A DNA stretch of 64,000 bases from Trissonchulus latispiculum (Eukaryota > Nematoda > Enoplea > Enoplida > Ironidae). Position numbers and translations under genes: made by a program. Below, piece after piece: positions 34,874-43,989 of this stretch. The notes under the pieces were generated by a model that had not been told where the DNA came from, ran no database searches, and saw only the letters and a program-made list of their open reading frames with translations. The stretch is from the NCBI GenBank assembly GCA_030248195.1, contig JASAND010013040.1:1-64000 (forward strand), in the 5' to 3' direction. Position 1 is the stretch's first letter. Every line of letters begins with the position of its first letter.

Positions 34874-36738
34874 TAGGCATGGGCACGGGTCCAAAAATAT
34901 GGACCCGGGTACCCGGTACTACCCGAAGCCCTATGTCGGGTAATTGCGACACTACCCGGGTACCCGGGTACTCGGGTACCCGGGTACCCGAGCACTTTCG
35001 GGTACCCGAGAATTTTTTAACCCATTTTTCGGATTTGGCCATTTTGAAATTTAAATTTTTCAGGGGTCCTTATTCACATTGAGCTTAGATTGGATAGATT
35101 TTCATTCCTAAGTTATTTGAAAGAAGTTTTAAAGACTTAAAATGGATTATAGGGACTTTCAATTAATTGTCACGGTATCAGAAGCTGATGCTGATACGGA
35201 CAACATTAGTTTTTTAGTTTTTTATTTCATAACCGCGCTCAGATCAGAAATTTTCTGAGTTTCGTGCCACCGTTGCCCTGTCCGCTTCCTCTAACCTTTA
35301 AATGTTAACAAATTTTAGAAAACATTTGGATTATAAGAGCAAATCCCCATGACAAAATAAATTTAGCTAACTTCAACCGCTTGTCTCTGGAAATTGGAAC
35401 AGCACAAAAGGCAGCAAACAAGCAAAGCCTGCACGAAGTATATACTAAGTTTTGCCTAGTTTCTTTTCGTTTCCTTTTACGTAATTTCTTAATGAAACCT
35501 GAATGAAAAAGAAAATAAAATGTCTTGGGTAAAAACTTAACGTTTTGTGATCGGACCACTACACTTTACTGACAACAAATGTAAAATTTTACACTCACTC
35601 ACTCACTCACTCAATAAATTGACTTATGTGTTGAGATTAGTGTTTACATTTTCCATTTAGATTAATTTTATAAATTTTTACCTGAAAGGAATTGCTCCAA
35701 TTTCCTTTCCCTCTGTCTGACCTTTTGCTTTTGAAGTAACCTTACCAAACGTAAAACTGATGAGAGGTGCTAGTCCTTTAGAACTTTTATTAAACGTTTA
35801 CAAGACATTTATTAAATATTCCTTGAAACAAAATCATTTATCTCATTACGATTCCACGGTATCCGACGAAAGACGAAGCAACCATCTCCCTCAACTTGGA
35901 TAAATTTTTCTCAGTCACTATTAAAGGCGTGCGCAACCAAAGAATCATTCAAAAGCTAGTATGCTCAAGATTTGATTAAATGAATGTTCAAACAATCTGG
36001 GAGCGTTTTCTGAATTCAGAATTCAGCTTAGAAACAGCTAAAGTTGACAAAAATTGAAACTTAATGAGCGTTAGGTATTAATGAAGAAACTTTTTCAACG
36101 TTGGAATTGACCATCTGGCATTAAATTAGAATCACTAAACTTTCAAGAACATTTCAGTCACCATTGACACCATCTAATGGTAATTAGTATTGTTTTACTT
36201 ACAGGTTAGGGCAGGCCTAGTTCAGTGAACAACGCAGAGTTGTATCAAAAGACACTAATTTGATGCGAACAGTTTTGTTTGTATCTTGTGAATTTTAAGT
36301 TTTAATTAATTCATCGATTTCCGCATATTGCTCTAACAGGACTTTAAAGAAAGAAAAAATTATTAGAGCAAGGTAAATTTAATATTTTTAAAACAAATCT
36401 AAAAATAGAAAATTATAAAATGTTTGAAAAATACCAGGACTAATTCCTCTTCCCAGTACTTCGTTTTTCTGTTGCAGTATCTTTTTATAATACATATTAA
36501 ATTTTATAATAAACTGAAAAAACATCGGTGGTAATAAATTTTCTTAGCCAAAAATTTTCGGTGGTTAAAAATTTTCTGAGCCAAAAAATTTCTCTTTGCT
36601 TGATCCAGATTAATTCGGTTTTATCCGGTTTTTTCCGGTTTTAACTGATATCGGGTACCCGAAGCAGGACCCGGGTACCCGAAAATTTTCGGGTACCCGG
36701 GTACCCGTCGGGTACCCGACTACCCGTGCCCATGCCTA
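34874..36738. mobile_element. hAT-like non-autonomous transposon, 1865 bp, 8-bp target duplication
   Basis: The ends TAGGCATGGGCACGGGT and ACCCGTGCCCATGCCTA are a perfect 17-bp inverted repeat, flanked on both sides by GACGATAC (34866-34873 and 36739-36746). An 8-bp duplication and TA...TA ends are typical of hAT elements. Both subterminal regions are full of CGGGTACCCG palindromes, as in transposase-binding arrays. No transposase frame survives inside. Confidence 0.88.
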
Positions 36739-36970
36739 GACGATACCACAAAATTACGAGAAGGAAGAACTTAATTTTATCACTTTATTTTTCCTGTAAT
36801 CGATGCGCCGTTGCCGAAGTCATAATTTGAGATTTCGGAGTACCAATAGGACCTGTTCCTAAAAGAATTCCAGATTAGGTCAATCCTAAAACCTATTAAC
36901 TTGATAAATTCTCAACCATTTATTGCAAATAAACACGGCGGAAATTTCGCCTGACAGTCAAGTATAATCT

Positions 36971-39900
36971 TCATTTTCCGTGTTTCCGCAAATGTTCCGA
37001 CCATAGGAACTTCTGCATTTTGCCATCTCCGAAATATTCCGGTACATCCAAGGCCAGGTTTGGACTTCCTCTGTATCCTTTCCTGTATGCCATGGAGTTA
37101 TGTGGAATTTCACCTAATGGAATTCCTTTGCGCTTGGCGAATTCATTTCTTTCTCTCAGTGCGGGTGCGCGATGTTTTGTCCTTCGGATGTTGAGTAGGT
37201 TTAAGGATTTTGGACGAACTCTGTGAGCTTCAACTGAAAAAATAGTAAAGCTCTTTCAAGACAGAGCAAAGTAGAGTAGAGTAGAAGTTAACATATACTT
37301 AGCTAGACATTTTTGAACACGCTTCATAAAAAGGATAGAGTTTAACTCAGTTAGCTTTGCTGTAACTCTCTCCTGAAAAGATACAATAAAAAGGTACACA
37401 ATTTTCCATGTCTGATTACACATGGCCCTATTTCTTTACAGATTAAACGGATTAGATTAAAATTAATCCGCATTAAAGAAATAGCACCTCGGATTAAACG
37501 GATTAAAACTTAAACCAGCTAGTTAAACGAGTTAAGGGGGGGGGCTACGAATTTCACTAAAGTTTGATGTTAGAAAAGCTAGCTAGTCTTTTGCCACATA
37601 ATAGTATTAGGTTTAGTGTAAAATAGTTTAAAGTTTGAAAGAATTCCATGCAGCGTAGCGTCCTGTGGAGCCATCAGAAGTTGGTCTTGTCGGTCCAAAG
37701 CTCAACATGACACGTACACAAACTTCGCCTCACCCTGATCGCTATGCGCGAGGTACGGTACCCACATTTTCCAGAAATAGTTCTGACATATAGCGCTTTG
37801 ATATCGTATAGAATAATCCTTAGATTAATGTATTCTTTTCTGTGAGATACAATCAAAGTGCGAAAAATTGGGTGTTGTAGGTCTATACGGGTGGAGGTTA
37901 ACTAACGTCTAATGAGCTGTGCTTTATCAAATGAACCCAACTTTGCTCCAATTAATACTCCACGTATCTGTCTTAACTTATGTAAAAATGACGTGATTTC
38001 GTTAATCCCTGCGTTCGCAGTGCTAGATTACATTATTGATATTGTCGCTGTTATTTGGTGCCATTTCGAAGATGTGAGCCAATTACTCCAAATTACTCTA
38101 GCAGAATCGGCTGAAACTTTGCGCATTACAGGTCAGTGAGTGTACCAAGATATGCAGAAAGCTAGGTCACTAAGCCTCGCTCCAGTGTTTAGAAATGCTA
38201 GATCGATTTCTCGAAGTATTGATGGCTATCGCTTCAAAAAGCTCTAAGACAGTTGTAAGCGCATACTGAACGAAAGAAGCGTCATATCAAAAAACGGATT
38301 TCATATTCGGATTCAGCTTGTCAAATAACCCCTATAACCACCTTTTCGGCGAAATCGGAGGCAAAAAATTTTTGACCGCATTTTTGCTGCGCTAAGATAG
38401 CTTTTCAGGCCTAAAAATAAGGGCCTTTCTTAACAAAAAGTTTTCTAGCACACTAACCAGAAAGCCAAAGTCCTCGAAACCTACAGACAGTTTGCCCCTA
38501 TTAGAGCCTAATATTTGCTAAAAAGCTGGGGTAGGCTAGGGGCTGTCAATTTTATTAGATCGAAAACGGCGCACGGTCGCATCGCAACTTTTCGCCAAAT
38601 TTCAAACTTTGAGCTGTTATAGCTGAAGAAGGAAGCAATGCTCGAAAGCCGGAATACTTTTAATATTTAGCACTAGGAACAATAAACATTTATGGCTGAA
38701 AGTTTCAGATTTGGTCAAACTGTTAATCCACCAGACCTGAAAGAACCTTTTTGAAAATTCCATTTTTCGCACCAAAATTTGTACTTTGGCGTCCTGCCAA
38801 AAACAGTGTAGGTGAGATATATTATTGCCCACCCTAAACTTTTTTACTTTGATATGTTGGCTAATGTTGGGAGCAAAAGTAGCTCTCTCCGACGATGTTG
38901 TGCCAACCCGTTCGTAGCCCCCCCCTTAAACGGATTAAATTCAATCCTATTTCTTTAATGGGCTTGATGACCATAGTTGGGGCCCCCAAATTAAATCCAA
39001 TTCTTAATGACTTTATTGCGCACCCTGCTGTGCCGATTCCAATTTGAAGTCAAATGGTATCAACTCTAATACAGGTTAAAGTGCTAATAGAGGGGGCCAT
39101 CAGTGAATATATAAAGATTACAAATAGTGATTTTGCAAAACAACTGACTTTTCATCTGCACTGAAACTTTAACTGATAAAACTTGAAAAGTAAAAGCGAA
39201 AACTAAATTTGAAGTATTAGGTGAATAATGTAAACTAATTAAAAATTATTTCTTTATCGGATCTCTTTAACTATTTCCCCCCCAACTCGTTTGGGGGGGA
39301 AATAGTTAAATTGGGGTCATCTGTTAAGATGCATTTAAAGGTTGTAGTAAAGGTCGTAGAAGTTTCCTGGATGATTCTCACCTATTTTTAATAACAAATA
39401 AGATAGTCTTCATTACGTTCAAATTGAAAATATTTATTTTTATATAACTTATTTATTAGCTCTAGCTAAGTCTTAAATTTAGTATGCACATTCTACAATG
39501 AACTAACTAATGCACACGTCTTAAATAATTCAAGAAAGTTAAACGTTACATACTTTTAAAATTCAAAATTTTTAAAATTTTACTTTTTGAAAATTTTTAG
39601 AAAATTTAAAATCTTTAGCTACAAATAGATTAGAAGCATCTGTTGTCAGCTCCATTTGTGCATATTAATCTTGCAGTTACTTTAATACGAGTTTATGTAC
39701 ATTTTTCAATTTGGGGGGGAAACAGTTAAATTGGGTCTTTTGGGGGGGAAATAGTTAAAGAGATCCTCTTTATCTCTAAGTTTTTATAAAAAAGAGTCAA
39801 GCCATATTCAAAACTTGAGAAAAATTCTAAAATTTCAACTTATCTTATTAATTGCGAGTAACAAATGATTTTGACACACCACTGAATTCATTCTTCATTC

Positions 39901-42012
39901 AAAGAAATAATTTTAGTTTGCATTAGTTACGTAATGCTTTCAAGTTTTATCAGTTAAAGTTTCACTTTAGATGAGAAATTAAATTGTTTTGCAACATTAC
40001 TATTTGTAATCTTTATATATTCAGTGATGAGGCCCCCTCTATTTGTACTTTAGACTGTATTAGAGTTGACCACCATATGACCTCTATTAGACTTCAAATT
40101 GGAATCGGCACAGCAGGGGGCGCAATAACATCATTAAGGCCCTATTTCTTTAAAGATTAAACGGATTAGATTAAAATTAATCGGCATTAAAGAAATAGCA
40201 CCAGGGATTAAACGGATTAAAATTTAAACCAGCGAGTTAAACGAGTTAAACGGATTAAATTTAATACTATTTCTTTAATGCACCTAGGATTAAAATTTTA
40301 ATCTAATCCTGTTTCTTTATTCACACTTCGGATTAAAAAATGAGCGAGTTAATTTTAATCCGACCTGCTTAATCGCTGTTTCTTTAAAGATTAATTTTAT
40401 TCCGTTTAATCCGCCGCCTGTATTTTCAACTAGTTTTTAATCCCCGTGCTGCTACGCGGATTAAACGGATTAAAAGTTGGCGGATTAAAATTTTTAATCG
40501 CTGTTTCTTTAATGGCGGATTAAACGGATTAAAATCAACTTGTTTAATCCGCGGATTAAAAATGGTCGGATTAAACGAGTTAATTTTAATCCGTTTAATC
40601 CGTTTAATCCATCATTAAAGAAATAGCAATTAAAATTTTAATCCTTCTGATTTTTAATCCGTTTAATCCGAAAATTTTAATCTTTAAAGAAATAGGCCCT
40701 AAGACTTGGATTTAAGTTGGGGGCCCCAGCTATGGTTATCAAGCCCTTTAATGCACCTAGGATTAAAATTTTTATCTAATCCTGTTTCTTTATTAACACT
40801 TCGGATTAAAAAATGAACGAGTTAATTTTAATCCGACCTGCTTAATCGCTGTTTCTTTAAAGATTAGTTTTAATCCGTTTAATCCGCCGCCTGTATTTTC
40901 AACTAGTTTTTAATCCCGTGCAGCTACGCGGATTAAACGGATTAAAGCTGGCGGATTAAAAATTTTAATCGCTGTTTCTTTAATGGCGGATTAAACGGAT
41001 TAAAATCAACTTGTTTAATCCGCGGATTAAAAATGGTCGGATTAAACTAGTTAATTTTAATCCGTTTAATCCGTTTAATCTAGCATTAAAGAAATAGCAA
41101 TTAAAATTTTTATCCGGCTGATTTTTAATCCGTTTAATCCGACCATTTTAATCTTTAAAAAAATAGGCCCATAGAAACAGGGCCTAAGTTTCTTGCAAAG
41201 GCTCTACTCTGCATGAGTTAACTGGACTTACGTGGCTCTACCAATTTACCTGTACAGTCTGTGGGTTTTCTAGTTCCATCACCTGCAAAAAGAGGTTCAA
41301 TATACAATAGTCAAGGTCATCAGATAAAAGATGGATGGACTTTTCGATGAAGAAAATTTTCGAGAAATCCGAATTTTAAGTTAAATTAGAGCTACATACA
41401 TTACACAACATTAATTAACGCAGAGAGAGTTTTTGTTTAACTGACTTCTGGCTGAGCAAAACAATTTAGAATCAGTCATTCAGTCGTTTCTTTAGACTAA
41501 CACGTTTGTGTCAGTTTTGAGTTTTAGCAAGAGTACATAATGATAATAGTTAGATTTAGATAACAGGCAAGCTCTCTGTTATCAGAGCAAAAAACTATGC
41601 TGTGCACGCTATCGGCCCTGCCACTCCACAAAATGCCCCCCTCTCATACCGTCCTTATCGTACGGGTACGTACGGGTACCAAATGGGTACGTATGTAGAT
41701 CCAAAACGGGGGTCGTTCACGGGAAACAGTTTCTTTTAAACGAAGACTAATTTTAATCTAATCTGTTTAATCTTCAAATAATTTCGTACCAAAAAATTCC
41801 CAATCCGAGCCTTCGGCTGGGATAAAAGACGTGTTCTTACAATCATACTTTTCTACCAGGGTACAGGGATTGTCAGTCACTTCCAATTGACCGTTCCAAT
41901 CCTTGACAGTAAATTCACTGCAATTATCCGTACAGGCTTTGTAAGCAAACGGACAGAACAGCCAGTCACCCTTAGACTGCGCTAGAGCCAGCCAGAATCC
42001 TGATATGAGCAT
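36971..42012 (-). CDS. small secreted six-cysteine protein, 172 aa, three coding exons seen
   Basis: Minus-strand exons are A 42012-41790 (donor TTTG|GTACGA), B 41282-41250 (33 nt, donor ACAG|GTAAAT) and C 37233-36971 (acceptor TTTTTTCAG|TT, stop TGA). Phases fit (1, 1) and the joined frame is 519 nt. The N-terminus, MLISGFWLALAQS, is a short hydrophobic signal. The mature part has Cys at 20, 27, 31, 50, 58 and 84; the sixth Cys lies in microexon B, which completes an even number. The tail from about residue 86 is basic (RRTKHRAPALRERNEFAKRK and on), with possible dibasic cleavage sites, and ends SEHLRKHGK. Role unknown; a venom-like, defence or hormone precursor are all possible. An acceptor-like CCTTCAG just before the ATG suggests a further 5' exon may exist. 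Intron 2 contains the whole transposon nest at 37424-41170. Confidence 0.7.
37249..37385. repeat. GGGCCTTTT MITE fragment in intron
   Basis: Contains CTCTTTCAAGACAGAGC, GTAGAGTAGAGTAGA and a CTCTCTCCTGAAAAG right end, a decayed copy of the family at 15372. Confidence 0.5.
37536..38925. mobile_element. element F: TTAA-duplicating transposon inside G
   Basis: The ends GGGGGGGGCTACGAA and TTCGTAGCCCCCCCC are inverted and flanked by TTAA (37532-37535 and 38926-38929). The paralogous inner G copy has the empty site GAGTTAAACGG at the same place (about 40232-40242), which proves insertion at TTAA and fits piggyBac-like transposition. There is no transposase frame in 1390 bp. Confidence 0.88.
39259..39766. 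mobile_element. element H: hAT-like MITE inside E, 8-bp target duplication
   Basis: The ends GGATCTCTTTAACTATTTCC and GGAAATAGTTAAAGAGATCC are perfect inverted repeats running into C7/G7 tracts, flanked by TCTTTATC on both sides (39251-39258 and 39767-39774). Each end also carries a second, inverted AACTATTTCCCCCC-type block, giving terminal hairpins. 508 bp and non-coding. Confidence 0.88.
40138..40699. mobile_element. inner intact copy of element G, 562 bp, TAA target duplication
   Basis: The ends GGCCCTATTTCTTTAAAGAT and ATCTTTAAAGAAATAGGCCC-type sequence are flanked by TAA (40135-40137 and 40700-40702). The opposite arm of element E reads CATTAAGAATTGGATTT without interruption, confirming a 3-bp TAA duplication. 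GGGCC-like ends plus a TWA duplication point to PIF/Harbinger. Confidence 0.88.
41182..41225. repeat. GGGCCT MITE fragment
   Basis: A short stretch, GGGCCTAAGTTTCTTGCAAA then CTCTACTCTG, resembles a decayed end of the MITE family at 15372. Confidence 0.35.
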
Positions 42013-42422
42013 CAGAAACCTGAAGGATATATATAAGTGTTGATAAAATGGTAAACCAAAACGAAAAGGCTTGACAGGTAGTATAAGTAAATGCTTTCAT
42101 TGTAGCTTAAGAAATTGCCAAATCTTAACCAAACTAGGGTACCTTTTGTCGCATAACTTTGAGATAAAACCTTCTCTGGCTATGTTGCAGCACAGATAGA
42201 GCCGAGCTGGCTGTCCTTCTTTGGACAACCAGGCAGGAGCTCCAGAGACTAGTTCTCTCTCTGCTCTGTGTTTATAAGCTGTCTTCTGGATTCTCTATAC
42301 ATCCGTTGATACGCTTCTTTTTTGAAAATCCATTATAATAAAACTTCTGGGTTATATTTCAAATAGATTTTTAAGGGTCTGTTGGATCTCAAACGCCACA
42401 GACCCTTTCCCGGATAGGCGAG

Positions 42423-43031
42423 ATGGGGGACCCTGGCCCCACAGGGGAACCCCTGGAGGAAGTGGTGGGCCCAGGTGCAAATTTGACTACTAATACGGAT
42501 CAAGCTGGGAATAGCAGATTGGAGCTTTTGCAAAAAACGGGTTACGTCAAAATTCCTGATGAACTGTGTGCGGAAAAGACACCTGCCCTGGTTGAACTTT
42601 TGATGGACGGAAATGTGGAACAGGACTTGCCCCAATTTGTTCGCAGAGCAGGGCAGTTCCACCTCAAGTTGGTTTACCGCGACAAGGCACAAAGGGACAA
42701 TATGAAGGAATCGGGAGTTAAGATGGGCCAAATACTGGTGGCACTGGAGATACCCAGGGCGGAAGAGAGATTGGTCCACCGGGTGTTAACGATATACCTC
42801 TACAACATCCCAATTTCGGATTCTGAAACCCACATTGTGCGGTGGCTCCAGAACCTTGCCTTAGTACCTCTGGCCCCGTTCAGGTGGACCCACTATAAGA
42901 CCCCATCTGGAAAACGGACCCCCATCCGGGATGGGGGAAGATCGGTGTTAGTCAGGGCGGGATCCTCTCAGGTGGTCCCCGGATACGCTGCCTACATACC
43001 AGAAGGTGGCACAGAACCCCAGCGGGCCTAA
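42423..43031 (+). pseudogene. LINE ORF1, N-terminal part (frameshifted from the rest)
   Basis: About 202 codons from the first ATG. The second half (LTIYLYNIPISDSETHIVRW and following) resembles the RRM-like or gag-like RNA-binding part that precedes zinc knuckles in LINE ORF1 proteins. The frame ends in TAA at 43029-43031, while the zinc knuckle that should follow lies in the -1 frame from about 43022. No canonical slippery heptamer is visible at the junction, so a small indel in this copy is more likely than programmed frameshifting, but other copies are needed to decide. Confidence 0.75.
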
Positions 43032-43033
43032 AT

Positions 43034-43954
43034 TTGGTATCCCGAGTGGGAAAGTGGTGTTGGCGGTGTTTCGGACCTGGACACTATCAGAGGGAATGCC
43101 AGAACGAAGAGGCGATCCCAAAACTCCAGGTCAGCTCGAATGTCCCGCGGGGACGACGGTGGGAAACCGCCAGACCACTACCAAATCCTCCCGGGGCATA
43201 CATCGGAGAAGTAAAGGTGGAAGGAACAACGGCGGGTGAGCAGAATATGGAAAACCTGGGGAAAGCCGATTCGACCAGGCGTGTCTCCGGCGGCGATACT
43301 GCAGGTGGAGGGCACACGGGAAACGGCACGGCAGAGACCCTACCCACAGAAACGGGGGAAGGTTCGGAAAACCACGCTGGGGTATCCCATGACGGAGCCC
43401 AGGTAACAGATTGGGAAGCCCTAATGGAGACAAAGTGGAAATTGTACGGGGAAGCCTACGGTGGGAACGTGCTCCCGTTCTTCACCTCAAGATTCCCATA
43501 CAGTAATCACCACGAGGCCTCCTTTACCTTGGACGGCGAAACTTACTCTTCGTCAGAACAGTACTATTTTTGGCGCAAGGCAAAATTTTTTCGGAATGAA
43601 TCGGCGGTGGCGAAAATTTTGACGGCGAAGTACCCTGCCCATGCTAAGTCCATTGGGGACCAGGTCAGGGGGAAGGCGGAACTGACTAATCAATGGGAGA
43701 CCTCGGAGAAATACGATGCCATGTGGTGCGGGATCACGGCAAAATTTGATCAGAACCCTGGGATAAGGGCAGCGCTCCTAAAAAGCGACGGGTTTCGACT
43801 GGTTGAAGCTAACCCACACGACCAGTTCTGGAGTTGTGGGCTCCGTTTCCAGGAGGAAGCGGCAAACCTACAGCCATTTGAAATCCCTTCTGGAAGTTCA
43901 AAGAGACCGCTCACTCCGACGGCCAGTGGGAATGAAGAAAAGAAACATAAATGA
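43034..43954 (+). CDS. LINE ORF1, C-terminal part: CCHC zinc knuckle plus NADAR domain
   Basis: An open frame of 306 codons. Residues 9-22 form a CX2CX4HX4C zinc knuckle (C9, C12, H17, C22). A Gly/Thr/Glu-rich linker follows. Residues about 148-270 match the NADAR (YbiA/DUF1768-like) fold: FFTSRFPYSNHHEASF, then YSSSEQYYFWRKAKFF, an Ala-rich helix, W-x9-MW, KFDQNPGIRAALLKS, and LVEANPHDQFWSCGL near the end. Known NADAR proteins act on NAD/ADP-ribose- or flavin-pathway N-glycosides. In most relatives the last motif is D-x2-WG-x-G; here it is D-x2-WSCG. The C-terminus is basic. The ATG at 43034 is just the first Met after the frameshift and is not the natural start. Confidence 0.85.
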   Translation: MVSRVGKWCWRCFGPGHYQRECQNEEAIPKLQVSSNVPRGRRWETARPLPNPPGAYIGEVKVEGTTAGEQNMENLGKADSTRRVSGGDTAGGGHTGNGTAETLPTETGEGSENHAGVSHDGAQVTDWEALMETKWKLYGEAYGGNVLPFFTSRFPYSNHHEASFTLDGETYSSSEQYYFWRKAKFFRNESAVAKILTAKYPAHAKSIGDQVRGKAELTNQWETSEKYDAMWCGITAKFDQNPGIRAALLKSDGFRLVEANPHDQFWSCGLRFQEEAANLQPFEIPSGSSKRPLTPTASGNEEKKHK

Positions 43955-43989
43955 GATGTGTTACCGTATTTTTGACTTTATAAGTCTAA

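Larger units (their letters stand above)
38960..40746. mobile_element. element E: long-inverted-repeat transposon inside G
   Basis: The ends GGGCTTGAT and ATCAAGCCC continue into long imperfect inverted arms (38960-39240 against 39870-40746). TTTAAT flanks both sides (38954-38959 and 40747-40752). The inner G copy shows the uninterrupted site CTTTAATGCACC. The duplication is either 6 bp (TTTAAT) or 4 bp (TTAA) with one terminal mismatch. Its loop carries element H and its right arm carries the inner G copy. Confidence 0.82.
37424..41170. mobile_element. outer copy of element G (Harbinger-like MITE), split by nested insertions
   Basis: The left end GGCCCTATTTCTTT and the right end AAAAAAATAGGCCC bound sequence matching the intact 562-bp copy at 40138-40699, interrupted by element F (37536-38925) and element E (38960-40746). 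The element is made almost wholly of GGATTAAACGGATTAAA-type blocks in both orientations. Removing F and E leaves a copy collinear with the inner one, so the two copies act as empty-site controls for each other. Confidence 0.85.

Noticed and set aside
42040..42110. ATG frame MKAFTYTTCQAFSFW on the minus strand as the first exon of the six-cysteine protein
   Set aside because: It reads into the next exon in the wrong frame and stops within it, and no donor restores the phase.
43006..43433. Extra open frames overlapping LINE ORF1
   Set aside because: They overlap the zinc-knuckle/NADAR frame and show no motif of their own.
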